Shown: piece after piece, positions 8,097 through 16,743 of the stretch
Layout: each line of letters starts with the position of its first letter
Numbering within the stretch: the first letter of the stretch is position 1
Position numbers and translations under genes: made by a program
The notes under the pieces: model-generated
What the model was told of the DNA's origin: nothing
Database searches by the model: none
The model's input: the letters and a program-made list of their open reading frames with translations, nothing else
NCBI RefSeq assembly: GCF_900108015.1
Contig: NZ_FNVP01000001.1
Span: 434,001 to 498,000, forward strand
Reading direction: 5' to 3'
DNA from: Flavobacterium urumqiense
GTDB lineage: Bacteria; Bacteroidota; Bacteroidia; Flavobacteriales; Flavobacteriaceae
Length of the DNA: 64,000 bases

Positions 8097-10367
8097 ATGC
8101 AAACAATCTCTGAAGCCGCCTCTTACACCTTACAATTTATTAATCAAACGCATCGATCGGTATTTTTGACTGGTAAAGCAGGAACCGGGAAAACGACGTT
8201 GCTGCGAGAAATTATTCAAACCACTCACAAGAATACCGTAGTTGTCGCACCTACGGGAATAGCGGCGCTAAATGCAGGGGGCGTTACGATTCACTCGATG
8301 TTTCAGTTGCCTTTTGGAGGTTTTATTCCGGAATTCAATGTAGATTCTCAATTTTCAGAAAGCGTAAAATTTGAATCTAAAGATACGTTGCGCAGGCATT
8401 TTAAAATGAGCGGTTTGAAGAAATCGGTCATACGCAATATGGAATTGCTGATTATAGATGAAGTGAGTATGCTTCGAGCTGATTTATTGGACGCCATGGA
8501 TTATATGATGCAAACCGTTCGTAAAAGGAATACTCCTTTTGGCGGTGTACAAGTATTATTTATTGGCGACTTGCTGCAATTACCTCCTGTAATCCGTGAT
8601 GAAGAATGGCGCACACTGCGCAATTATTACAAAGGAAAATTCTTTTTCCATTCTCATGTCGTGCAGCAAAATCCGCCTTTATACATAGAATTGTCTAAAA
8701 TTTTCCGTCAAACGGATGATAAGTTTATAGCCGTCTTAAATAATTTGAGAAACAATCAGATTTCACAGGAAGATATTCAAGCTTTAAATCAATACGTGAA
8801 ACCGGATTTTGATTTAAAAGCCAACAAAGGTTACATTACTTTAACCACACACAATGTTAAAGCAGATACGATGAATGCGCAAGCTTTGGAAGATTTAGTG
8901 GGCAAAGAAGTGACGTACAATCCAGAAATTGTGGGCGATTTTCCCGATAAGATATTTCCGGTGGAGGAACATTTGAAACTCAAAATTGGTGCGCAAGTAA
9001 TGTTTGTGAAAAACGATTTGTCTTTTGATAAAAATTATTTCAATGGAAAAATGGGTGTTATTAAATCCCTTTCGAGCCATGAAATTCTCGTTCATTTTCC
9101 AGAAGAAAACAAAACCATAGAAGTCGAAAAATACGAATGGCAAAATATTCGCTATAAAATAGACGAAACGACCAAAGAAGTTGCTGAAGAAGTTTTAGGG
9201 ACTTTTGTTCATTATCCCATTAAACTGGCTTGGGCCATAACGGTGCACAAGAGTCAGGGATTAACTTTTGATAAAGCTGCGCTCGATGTTTCGCAAGTTT
9301 TTCTTCCAGGACAGGCATACGTGGCGTTATCGCGTTTGCGTTCGTTAGAAGGGCTTATTTTGCTGTCTCCACTGCGAATGAATGGCATTTCGAATGATCA
9401 GGATGTGATGGATTATTCGTTAAATAAGGCTTCTGATGAACTATTAAAGAATGCATTGCATTTCGAAACTAAAAATTTCATCCATAATTACCTGATTAAC
9501 ACCTTCGATTGGCAAGATTTAGCGCAAGAATGGCGCAATCATAAATACAGTTACAACGATAAATCAGAAATATCAGAGAAATCCAAACATGCGGTTTGGG
9601 CCAAAAAGCAAACGGAAGTCATCGAACAACTATTGGATCCATCAAAAAAATTTATATCACAATTGAATAAACTTTTTGGTCAGGAAACAGTCGATTTGAA
9701 TCATGTTTCTGAACGTATTCAAGCTGCTTTCGGTTATTTCTTAAAACCAATGGATGATCTGGTTTTTGAAATCCTTTGGAAAATTGAAGAAGTAAAACGA
9801 ATCAAGAAAGTAAAAGCGTTTTACGATGAATTAATTATTCTGGAAGAATTGCAAACCAAAGCGGTTTTGCGTTTGATGAAGGCCAAATTATTAATAGAAA
9901 CTGTTGTCTCCGGCGAAACTATTTCGAAAGAAAAACTGACATCAGCAGAGATAAAGCAATATATAACCAAAAAAACGGATGCGATTCGGGAAGAATTCAA
10001 AAATGTAAATGTCACTTTGATTGATGATGAGAAAGATGTAGAACGCTATACTTCGAAAAAATCAAAAACAGCAATACCCAAGAAATCTACGGTTCAGGAA
10101 ACCTATGAATTGTGGGTCGAAAAGAAATCAATTGAAGATATTGCCACAATCAGAGTATTAACTAAACAAACCATTTATTCGCATTTTGTAAAGCTTATTC
10201 AAACTAAAGCGGTATCTATTTCGGAAGTTTTACCGGAGGATAAAATGCAAGATTTAGCAACTGCTTTTGCCGGATACAAAGAAGAATCACTGAATACCTT
10301 GATGGAAAAACACGGTCATAAATTCTCTTGGGAAGAAGCTAGGATGTACAAAGCGAGTTTGAATTAA
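8097..10367 (+). CDS. PIF1/RecD-like ATP-dependent helicase with C-terminal HTH domain
   Basis: 756 residues. Walker A GKAGTGKT is at 26-33 and a Walker B-like LLIIDEVSML near 120. Helicase motifs typical of PIF1/RecD2 follow, including the C-terminal UvrD-like segment with AWAITVHKSQGLTFD and QAYVALSRLRS. From about residue 660 there is a helix-turn-helix segment (ETYELWVEKKSIEDIA). This layout is common in Bacteroidota. Likely role: DNA unwinding in repair or replication-fork processing. Monocistronic, ending in a bidirectional terminator shared with the convergent HU/SPOR gene. Confidence 0.88.
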   Translation: MQTISEAASYTLQFINQTHRSVFLTGKAGTGKTTLLREIIQTTHKNTVVVAPTGIAALNAGGVTIHSMFQLPFGGFIPEFNVDSQFSESVKFESKDTLRRHFKMSGLKKSVIRNMELLIIDEVSMLRADLLDAMDYMMQTVRKRNTPFGGVQVLFIGDLLQLPPVIRDEEWRTLRNYYKGKFFFHSHVVQQNPPLYIELSKIFRQTDDKFIAVLNNLRNNQISQEDIQALNQYVKPDFDLKANKGYITLTTHNVKADTMNAQALEDLVGKEVTYNPEIVGDFPDKIFPVEEHLKLKIGAQVMFVKNDLSFDKNYFNGKMGVIKSLSSHEILVHFPEENKTIEVEKYEWQNIRYKIDETTKEVAEEVLGTFVHYPIKLAWAITVHKSQGLTFDKAALDVSQVFLPGQAYVALSRLRSLEGLILLSPLRMNGISNDQDVMDYSLNKASDELLKNALHFETKNFIHNYLINTFDWQDLAQEWRNHKYSYNDKSEISEKSKHAVWAKKQTEVIEQLLDPSKKFISQLNKLFGQETVDLNHVSERIQAAFGYFLKPMDDLVFEILWKIEEVKRIKKVKAFYDELIILEELQTKAVLRLMKAKLLIETVVSGETISKEKLTSAEIKQYITKKTDAIREEFKNVNVTLIDDEKDVERYTSKKSKTAIPKKSTVQETYELWVEKKSIEDIATIRVLTKQTIYSHFVKLIQTKAVSISEVLPEDKMQDLATAFAGYKEESLNTLMEKHGHKFSWEEARMYKASLN

Positions 10368-10390
10368 GGATCGTTAAAGAACGGCTATAA

Positions 10391-10420
10391 AAAAACCTAT
10401 TCGATAAGAATAGGTTTTTT
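10391..10420. terminator. Bidirectional terminator between helicase and HU/SPOR genes
   Basis: AAAAACCTATTC, loop GATAA, GAATAGGTTTTTT. A perfect stem with A-tract and T-tract on either side can serve both convergent genes. Confidence 0.85.
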
Positions 10421-10423
10421 GTT

Positions 10424-11368
10424 TTATAGTGATTGAATCAATATCCAAGCTTCAGGATTGTGTTTTTTCTGAATCTCTTGTTTTGCTTTTTCAGCCTCTG
10501 CAATTGTGGCATAACTTCCGTAAAGTACCGGGAATAATCCATGTTTATTAGTAGCAATTCGGCGGGCTTTGTATCCTAAATGAATTAATTGATTAAATGT
10601 TTTTTGTGCATTTTTTTCTTCTCTATAAACTCCTGCCATAATATGATAGGACATTTTTACTTCCGTAGCTGATTTTACAGATAGTACTACAGCCGGAATT
10701 GGAGTTTCGATAAAAAAAGTAGCTTCTTGTATTTTATTTTGGACCTGTTTTTGAACAGCTGTTTCAACAAGTGTAGTTTGGGTTGCGATTTGGTTTTGAT
10801 ATATTGGATAACCAACGCTTCCGGTTAAACCCAGTCCCAAAACAAAAATAGCAGCGTATTTTAAATACGGATTCATTCTTCTTGTTTCCGGAATTAAAAC
10901 AATTGGCTCTTTTTCTTCAATTGCCTGTATCTTTTGTTCGAAGATTTCTCTTTTCACAAGTGGAGAAACAAACGGACTTAAACCAAAAGAATTAGTCAAA
11001 TAATTGGTTTGGTCGTATGGAGTAAATATTAAATTCGAATCGGCATTCAGGCAAAGATCACCTACATTTTTTATGGAATGAACACCATTTTCTTCCAATG
11101 CTTTTTTCCAATTGAAAACTTCATACTGAATAGCGCTTACGGCATATTCATAAGAAGTTTTTTCAGCTTGAGCGATATGATTGGCTAATAAACCGTCATT
11201 GTTCTTAAGGTTGGCATTGAAAGAAATCATTTTCTTTGGAGGAGAAAATGAATTCGAGCTTTCATTCAGTTGAGCCGATTGAATTTCGGTCAAAAAAGCT
11301 CCTAAACCCGGAACGGTTACACATTGATAACGGTATAAGAGCTGCGCGATGTATAGTTCGATTTTCAT
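10424..11368 (-). CDS. HU-like (CCDC81) and SPOR domain membrane protein
   Basis: The N-terminal 70 residues (MKIELYIAQLLYRYQ, VPGLGAF) look like the Bacteroidota HU-type/CCDC81-like DNA-binding-fold domain. A transmembrane segment follows (about residues 170-190, YAAIFVLGLGLTGSVGYPIY). A C-terminal SPOR domain ends the protein (about 240-314, from YHIMAGVYREEKNAQ to EAWILIQSL). SPOR domains bind denuded peptidoglycan at division sites. I use the ATG at 11368, not the in-frame ATG at 11386, because a full promoter at 11374-11402 overlaps the longer start. Function beyond envelope/septal association is unknown. Confidence 0.82.
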   Translation of the reverse strand: MKIELYIAQLLYRYQCVTVPGLGAFLTEIQSAQLNESSNSFSPPKKMISFNANLKNNDGLLANHIAQAEKTSYEYAVSAIQYEVFNWKKALEENGVHSIKNVGDLCLNADSNLIFTPYDQTNYLTNSFGLSPFVSPLVKREIFEQKIQAIEEKEPIVLIPETRRMNPYLKYAAIFVLGLGLTGSVGYPIYQNQIATQTTLVETAVQKQVQNKIQEATFFIETPIPAVVLSVKSATEVKMSYHIMAGVYREEKNAQKTFNQLIHLGYKARRIATNKHGLFPVLYGSYATIAEAEKAKQEIQKKHNPEAWILIQSL

Positions 11369-11373
11369 ACTTA

Positions 11374-11402
11374 CAAAGTTATACAACGAATATAGGTATC
11401 AA
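11374..11402 (-). promoter_or_regulatory. Full -33/-7 promoter of the HU/SPOR gene
   Basis: On the minus strand TTG, 18 bp, then TAACTTTG matches the Bacteroidota promoter consensus TTG-N(17-23)-TAnnTTTG. The -7 box ends 5 bp before the ATG, so the transcript probably starts at or within a few bases of the start codon. Confidence 0.6.
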
Positions 11403-11470
11403 AATTTTATTCACAATTTTTATTAACAATCCGCTTTAAATTTTATACATTTCAATTTCAAATAATTAGC

Positions 11471-12571
11471 ATGAAAGAACTAGATTTATTTTATTTATTG
11501 GCATTGCAAAGAATAGAAGGAGTGGGAGATATAATGGCAAAAAAACTGCTTACCCATTTTGGAAGTGCGGAAGCTGTTTTTAATACAAAAGCATCGCAAC
11601 TTGCTGCTATTGATGGAGTAGGATCTGTTTTGTTGAAAAATTTAAAAGATAAATCAGTTTTCGAAAAAGCGACTCAGGAACTGGAGTTTATAAAAGCGAA
11701 TGAAATCAATGCGGTTTATTTCCAAGATGAAGAATATCCCGAACGGTTGAAACATTGCATCGACGGACCACTTTTATTGTTCACATCAGGAAATATTAAT
11801 TTAAAAAATAAGAAAATAATCAGCATCGTGGGGACAAGACAAATTACGTCTTACGGTATGGAATTCTGTAGAAAATTAATAGAAGATTTAGCACCGCTTG
11901 ATCCTATAATCGTGAGTGGTTTTGCTTACGGCGTTGATATTGTGGCGCATCAATTGGCAATGGAACATAATTTACAAACGATAGGTGTTGTGGCTCATGG
12001 TTTGAACCAAATTTACCCGAAAACCCATAAAAAATATGTCGCTAAAGTCGAGCAAAACGGCGGTTTCATGACCGAGTTTTGGAGTTCCTCGAATCCGGAC
12101 AAAGAAAATTTCGTAAAAAGAAACAGAATCGTAGCTGGAATGTCTGAAGCAACCATTGTAATTGAGTCCGCAGACAGGGGAGGTTCATTGATTACGGCCA
12201 ACATGGCCAATGATTACAACCGAGATGTTTTTGCCGTCCCAGGTCGTGTTACGGACAAATACAGTCAGGGTTGCAACAACCTGATAAAAACCCAAAAAGC
12301 AAACGTCTTGACCAGTGCAGCCGATTTGATTTATATTTTGAATTGGGATATTCAAAAAGAAACTAAATCAGTGCAAAAGCAATTGTTTGTGACTTTAGAG
12401 GATGACGAACAAAAAGTATATGATTACCTTTTAAAAACGGGAAAAGAACTGATGGATATTATTGCCTTACGTTGTGATTTCCCTATTTATAAAATCTCAG
12501 GCATGCTGTTGAATATGGAACTCAAAGGCGTGATTCGACCTTTGCCGGGGAAATTGTTTGAGGCAATTTGA
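11471..12571 (+). CDS. dprA: DNA-processing protein DprA
   Basis: 366 residues, normal for DprA. It has an N-terminal helix-hairpin-helix-like region (EGVGDIMAKKLLTHFG). The Rossmann-like core follows (IVGTRQITSYG, SGFAYGVDIVAH, VAHGLNQIYP, ESADRGGSLITA, VFAVPGR). A C-terminal winged-helix-like segment ends it. DprA loads RecA onto incoming single-stranded DNA during natural transformation. Convergent with trpS. Confidence 0.95.
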   Translation: MKELDLFYLLALQRIEGVGDIMAKKLLTHFGSAEAVFNTKASQLAAIDGVGSVLLKNLKDKSVFEKATQELEFIKANEINAVYFQDEEYPERLKHCIDGPLLLFTSGNINLKNKKIISIVGTRQITSYGMEFCRKLIEDLAPLDPIIVSGFAYGVDIVAHQLAMEHNLQTIGVVAHGLNQIYPKTHKKYVAKVEQNGGFMTEFWSSSNPDKENFVKRNRIVAGMSEATIVIESADRGGSLITANMANDYNRDVFAVPGRVTDKYSQGCNNLIKTQKANVLTSAADLIYILNWDIQKETKSVQKQLFVTLEDDEQKVYDYLLKTGKELMDIIALRCDFPIYKISGMLLNMELKGVIRPLPGKLFEAI

Positions 12572-12660
12572 TTTAATTATATAAGTCATTTAAGCTTTCG
12601 TGAAATAGTATTAAACTTAAAAAAAAACTTATATGACTTACATGTTTTAAAAATAGATTG
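12572..12660. repeat. dprA-trpS convergent intergenic region with inverted AT-rich repeat
   Basis: TAAGTCAT and ATGACTTA lie about 45 bp apart in inverted orientation within an AT-rich 89-bp gap. This may be a weak bidirectional terminator or a dispersed intergenic repeat. No gene here. Confidence 0.3.
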
Positions 12661-13635
12661 TTACACCTCAAATCCTAATTTTTCTCTTACTCTTTTTAAA
12701 ACGCCATTGGCAACAACTGCTGCTTTACCAGCTCCAGTTTGAAGCAAAGCATCAACTTCAGGAAGGTTGTTCATGTAGTAATTGTATTTTTCTCTTTCGG
12801 TTTTAAAAGTTTCTGTTATCAATTCAAAAAGGGCTTGTTTGGCGTGACCGTAACCATAATTTCCACCCAGATAATTGGCAGTCATTGTGGCTATTTGTTC
12901 TTCATTTGCTAATAATTTATATATAGCAAACGCATTACAAGTTTCTGGATTTTTTGGATCTTCCAGCGGCGTGCTGTCAGTTTCAATACTCATCACTTGT
13001 TTGCGCAACGCTTTATCATCCAGAAAAATATTGATAATATTATTCGCTGATTTACTCATTTTTCCGCCATTGGTTCCCGGAATCAGCATCCCGTCCTTTT
13101 GTATTATCGCTTCAGGAATCACAAACGTTTCTCCCATTTGGTGGTTGAAACGAGAGGCCACATCACGAGTAATTTCGAGGTGTTGCAATTGGTCTTTTCC
13201 AACAGGGACAAATTGGGCATCGTATAATAAAATATCGGCAGCCATCAACATTGGATACGAAAACAAACCAGCATTGACATCTTCCAGTCTATCTGCTTTA
13301 TCTTTGAATGAATGGGCTAATGTCAAACGTTGAAAAGGAAAAAAACAACTTAAATACCATGATAATTCTGCTGTTTGTGGCACATCAGATTGTCTGTAGA
13401 AAACAACTTTATCAACATTCAAACCACAGGCAAGCCAAGCCGCTGCGGTGCTGTAGGTATTTGTTCGTAAGGTTTCACCGTTTTTTATTTGCGTTATGGA
13501 ATGCAAATCGGCAATGAAAAGAAACGATTCATTTTCTGATTTATTTGATAATGCTATTGCGGGAATGATTGCGCCAAGTAAGTTGCCTAAATGTGGTGTT
13601 CCGGTACTTTGTACGCCGGTAAGTATTTTTGCCAT
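12661..13635 (-). CDS. trpS: Tryptophan--tRNA ligase
   Basis: Class I aminoacyl-tRNA synthetase charging tRNA-Trp. The HIGH-type motif is TGTPHLGN near residues 11-18 and KMSKS lies at about 195. Length 324 is typical of the bacterial TrpRS form. Standalone gene with a GCAAAGTT-repeat region upstream. Confidence 0.97.
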   Translation of the reverse strand: MAKILTGVQSTGTPHLGNLLGAIIPAIALSNKSENESFLFIADLHSITQIKNGETLRTNTYSTAAAWLACGLNVDKVVFYRQSDVPQTAELSWYLSCFFPFQRLTLAHSFKDKADRLEDVNAGLFSYPMLMAADILLYDAQFVPVGKDQLQHLEITRDVASRFNHQMGETFVIPEAIIQKDGMLIPGTNGGKMSKSANNIINIFLDDKALRKQVMSIETDSTPLEDPKNPETCNAFAIYKLLANEEQIATMTANYLGGNYGYGHAKQALFELITETFKTEREKYNYYMNNLPEVDALLQTGAGKAAVVANGVLKRVREKLGFEV

Positions 13636-13652
13636 CGTAATTTTAACTTTAA

Positions 13653-13688
13653 CCGCAAAGTTCGCAAAGTTTTTTGCAAAGTTTGCAC
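13653..13688. repeat. Short GCAAAGTT direct repeats upstream of trpS
   Basis: Three copies of GCAAAGTT occur within 36 bp, at 13655, 13664 and 13676. Repeats of this kind are common between genes in Flavobacterium. Function unknown. Confidence 0.45.
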
Positions 13689-13759
13689 GGATTGTAATTT
13701 TTTTCCAAGACTAAAGTAGCCAAATTGAATTCTTTTAGCGCTATTTACATTGGATTCCT

Positions 13760-13767
13760 TACTTTTG
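13760..13767 (+). promoter_or_regulatory. Candidate -7 box (TACTTTTG) directly before the acyltransferase ATG
   Basis: The octamer fits TAnnTTTG and is separated from the ATG at 13773 by 5 bp, implying a leaderless or near-leaderless message. No -33 TTG at standard spacing. Confidence 0.4.
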
Positions 13768-13772
13768 ACTTT

Positions 13773-14540
13773 ATGAGAGGATTAAAAATTATTTTTTGGA
13801 CACTTTGGCGCGTATGGTTTTATGTTTTAATGACCATTCCCATATTGCTGATGTTTCCTTTTTTAGTGCTTTCTATAGTAACTGAAAGTGGCTATCCTTA
13901 TTTTTTTAAGATGGCTCGTATCTGGGCAAAATTCATTCTTTTCGGAATGGGTTTTTATTATAAAATTGATAAGAACCAAGAGCTGGAATCTAATAAAAGT
14001 TATATGATAGTGGCCAATCATACCTCGATGGTAGATATTATGCTGATGCTCGCAACGATTAAAAATCCATTTGTTTTTGTAGGCAAAAAAGAACTGTCAA
14101 AAATTCCTTTGTTTGGATTTTTCTACAAAAGAACCTGTATTTTGGTGGACAGGAATTGTTCTAAAAGTAAAATGGGTGTTTTTAATCGCGCTCAAAAAAG
14201 AATAAATCAAGGGCTAAGTATTTGCATTTTCCCTGAAGGCGGTGTCCCCGAAGATGAATCGGTATTATTAGATACTTTTAAAGACGGTGCTTTTCGTTTG
14301 GCTATAGAACATAAAATCCCTATTGTTCCCATTACTTTTGCAGACAATAAAAAAAGATTTTCCTATACTTTTTTCAGTGGTAGTCCTGGTTTTATGAGGG
14401 TCAAAATTCATTCTCATATAGAGACATTGGGAAAGACAGGGGAGAATAGAAAAGAGATGAGAGAAGAAGTTAGAGACATCATTTATTCTCAATTAGAGGA
14501 ATTTGAGAGGACTGGAGATCAAAATAAGTTTGCTTTTTAG
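13773..14540 (+). CDS. 1-acyl-sn-glycerol-3-phosphate acyltransferase family protein (PlsC-like)
   Basis: 255 residues from the ATG at 13773; an earlier in-frame ATG at 13725 would lie upstream of the -7 box. The N-terminal hydrophobic region (about 8-35) is membrane-embedded. The acyltransferase motif NHTSMVD has its catalytic pair His83 and Asp88, and the lysophosphatidate-binding motif FPEGG follows near residue 155. It probably makes phosphatidic acid from lysophosphatidate at the inner membrane. A second PlsC-like gene is at 24131. Convergent with recA through a shared terminator. Confidence 0.88.
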   Translation: MRGLKIIFWTLWRVWFYVLMTIPILLMFPFLVLSIVTESGYPYFFKMARIWAKFILFGMGFYYKIDKNQELESNKSYMIVANHTSMVDIMLMLATIKNPFVFVGKKELSKIPLFGFFYKRTCILVDRNCSKSKMGVFNRAQKRINQGLSICIFPEGGVPEDESVLLDTFKDGAFRLAIEHKIPIVPITFADNKKRFSYTFFSGSPGFMRVKIHSHIETLGKTGENRKEMREEVRDIIYSQLEEFERTGDQNKFAF

Positions 14541-14551
14541 TAACTGATATA

Positions 14552-14584
14552 AAAAAAAGAGTTCACCTTGGTGAACTCTTTTTT
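14552..14584. terminator. Bidirectional terminator between the acyltransferase gene and recA
   Basis: GAGTTCACC and GGTGAACTC form a perfect 9-bp stem flanked by an A-run and a T-run, between convergent stop codons. Confidence 0.85.
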
Positions 14585-14588
14585 AGTT

Positions 14589-15596
14589 TTATGCTTCTGC
14601 TAATTCTTTTATTCTAGCTTTAATTTTTTCTTCAAGCTCATCAGCTAATTCTGGATTGTCTTTTATTAAAGACTTAACAGCATCACGACCTTGTCCTAAT
14701 TTGGTTTCACCATAACTAAACCAAGATCCCGCTTTTTTGATGATTTCAAATTCTACGGCAAGATCTAAAATCTCTCCAGTTTTTGAAATACCTTCACCAT
14801 ACATGATGTCAAATTCAGCAATTTTAAATGGCGGAGCCACTTTGTTTTTAACCACCTTTACTTTAGTTCTGTTACCAAGTACGTTGTCACCGTCCTTTAT
14901 TTGAGTAGAACGACGAATATCTAAACGTACCGAGGCGTAAAATTTCAGTGCATTTCCTCCAGTTGTAGTTTCCGGATTTCCGAACATTACTCCAATTTTC
15001 TCTCTCAATTGATTGATAAAGAAAACAGTACAATGTGTTTTGCTGATTGTTCCAGTTAATTTTCTTAATGCTTGAGACATCAAACGGGCATGAAGACCCA
15101 TTTTGGAATCTCCCATTTCACCTTCAATCTCACTTTTTGGAGTCAAAGCAGCAACGGAGTCAATGACAACAATGTCAATTGCACCTGAACGAATTAAGTT
15201 TTCAGCAATTTCTAATGCTTGCTCTCCATTATCTGGTTGAGAAATAATTAGATTTTCAATATCTACGCCCAATTTCTCCGCATAATTTCTGTCGAATGCA
15301 TGCTCCGCATCTATAAATGCAGCAATTCCACCCGCTTTTTGAGCTTCAGCAATCGCGTGAAGTGTCAAAGTTGTTTTTCCAGACGATTCCGGACCGTATA
15401 TTTCAATGATTCTTCCTCTTGGATATCCACCAACTCCTAAGGCTAAATCGATACCTAAAGATCCTGAAGAAATAGTTTCTACTTCCTCAATGGCTTTGTC
15501 TCCCATTTTCATTACAGTACCTTTTCCGTAGGTTTTATCTAATTTGTCTAGCGTAAGTTGTAACGCTTTCAATTTAGCTTCTTTCTCTGTACTCAT
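14589..15596 (-). CDS. recA: Recombinase RecA
   Basis: 335 residues from the ATG at 15596, the start seen in flavobacterial RecA ([13 protein letters not shown]); an upstream in-frame ATG at 15620 adds only eight residues. Walker A GPESSGKT is at 68-75. Walker B-like [10 protein letters not shown] and the DNA-binding loop regions ([16 protein letters not shown]) are intact. It catalyses strand exchange and activates SOS/LexA-type responses. dprA, whose product loads RecA, lies 2 kb away but is separately transcribed. Confidence 0.97.
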   Translation of the reverse strand: MSTEKEAKLKALQLTLDKLDKTYGKGTVMKMGDKAIEEVETISSGSLGIDLALGVGGYPRGRIIEIYGPESSGKTTLTLHAIAEAQKAGGIAAFIDAEHAFDRNYAEKLGVDIENLIISQPDNGEQALEIAENLIRSGAIDIVVIDSVAALTPKSEIEGEMGDSKMGLHARLMSQALRKLTGTISKTHCTVFFINQLREKIGVMFGNPETTTGGNALKFYASVRLDIRRSTQIKDGDNVLGNRTKVKVVKNKVAPPFKIAEFDIMYGEGISKTGEILDLAVEFEIIKKAGSWFSYGETKLGQGRDAVKSLIKDNPELADELEEKIKARIKELAEA

Positions 15597-15800
15597 CTTC
15601 TCTTTTACCTTTTCTTTCATCTATTTGTATTATTTTTTAAAATCGTAAAAAACTGACAGGATGAATAATTCCCCTGAAAATTTAATTTAGAGTAACATAT
15701 ATTTTCGTAAAAATAGTTCTTTTTTTGATGCGAAATTTCTCTTCCGAAAATATTTCTCAACCCTTATTTTATATTAAAAGAGAATAAATTATTTTCTTTT

Positions 15801-16310
15801 TTACAGGAATAATGCCTTCAGTTCAGTTGCGTCGTGAGGGTTCATTTTTCCAGCCAGAACCAAACTCAGTTGCTTGCGGCGTAAAGCGGCGTCAAAACGT
15901 TGTTTCTCCAGTTCTGTTTCTGGAACAATTTGGGGAACTTCTACAGGTCTTCCGGTGTCATCTACAGCTACAAAAGTATAAATAGCTTCATTAGCCTTAG
16001 TTTTGTTGCCAGATTCCCGGTCTTCTACCCAAATATCAATGTATATTTCCATAGAACTCTTAAACGCTCTGGAAACTTTAGCTTCAACAGTTACAACACT
16101 TCCCAAAGGAATGGCTCTGTTAAAAGCCACGTTATTTACAGATGCTGTAACTACAATTCTTCTTGAATGTCTTCTTGCCGCTATGCTTGCTGCACGATCC
16201 ATACGGGCTAATAATTCACCGCCAAAAAGATTATTCAAAGGATTGGTTTCGCTTGGTAAAACTAAATCGGTTAATGTAGTTAAAGATTCGGAAGGATGTT
16301 TTGGTATCAT
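15801..16310 (-). CDS. Acyl-CoA thioesterase, hotdog fold (YciA/BFIT type)
   Basis: 169 residues from the ATG at 16310; the longer frame would need a TTG start. The hotdog-fold thioesterase signature NNLFGGELLARMD at about residue 30 is present. So is a central TVEAKVSRAFKSSMEIYIDIWVE strand region, broken here by ordinary family variation. It hydrolyses acyl-CoA to free acid and CoA; chain-length preference cannot be read from sequence. It follows the DoxX gene in the same direction. Confidence 0.85.
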   Translation of the reverse strand: MIPKHPSESLTTLTDLVLPSETNPLNNLFGGELLARMDRAASIAARRHSRRIVVTASVNNVAFNRAIPLGSVVTVEAKVSRAFKSSMEIYIDIWVEDRESGNKTKANEAIYTFVAVDDTGRPVEVPQIVPETELEKQRFDAALRRKQLSLVLAGKMNPHDATELKALFL

Positions 16311-16355
16311 TTTTTTTATCAATGTAATTATTTCTTGTAATGTAATTTGTACTTT

Positions 16356-16739
16356 TTAGTTTAACCAATAAACTGCCATTATAGCTGGAATAAAATAAAT
16401 AACAATAGTTTTGGCGCCATCATAATCTTTAGCCAGTCGTTGTCCGAAAAGTAACATTAGTAAGGTGACGCAAGAAAATACAGCTCCATAAAAGCCAAAA
16501 ATTCTTCCGTTGTTTACAAATAATTCGATACAGCCAACAACACTTAAAATACCAGAGATTAATTCTAAAATTAAAATATTCAGCAAGGCCAAAGGCACTT
16601 GATTCTTTAAAGGGGTTTTTGCAAAATGACCTTTTAACCATTCGACATTATCTTTCCAATAAAACAGTTTGTCGTAACCGGATTGAAGAAAAGTAATAGC
16701 CAAAAAAATTAAAATTAAAATAGAAGTAATGTTGTTCAT
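16356..16739 (-). CDS. DoxX family integral membrane protein
   Basis: 127 residues with four predicted transmembrane helices (about 4-20, 50-70, 75-95 and 105-125) and the DoxX-like N-terminal pattern TFLQSGYDKLFYW. The family includes quinol-oxidase accessory proteins, but most members have no assigned role. It begins 4 bp after the holB stop, so the two are probably cotranscribed. Confidence 0.72.
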   Translation of the reverse strand: MNNITSILILIFLAITFLQSGYDKLFYWKDNVEWLKGHFAKTPLKNQVPLALLNILILELISGILSVVGCIELFVNNGRIFGFYGAVFSCVTLLMLLFGQRLAKDYDGAKTIVIYFIPAIMAVYWLN

Positions 16740-16743
16740 GTTT

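Noticed and set aside
11407..11415. TTATTCACA DnaA-box-like site, with another at 43390-43398
   Set aside because: Two isolated matches 32 kb apart, with no cluster or AT-rich unwinding region, are expected by chance in this AT-rich sequence and do not define an oriC.
12875..13333. 152-codon plus-strand ORF opposite trpS
   Set aside because: Reverse-strand frame of the well-supported trpS gene; no motif of its own.
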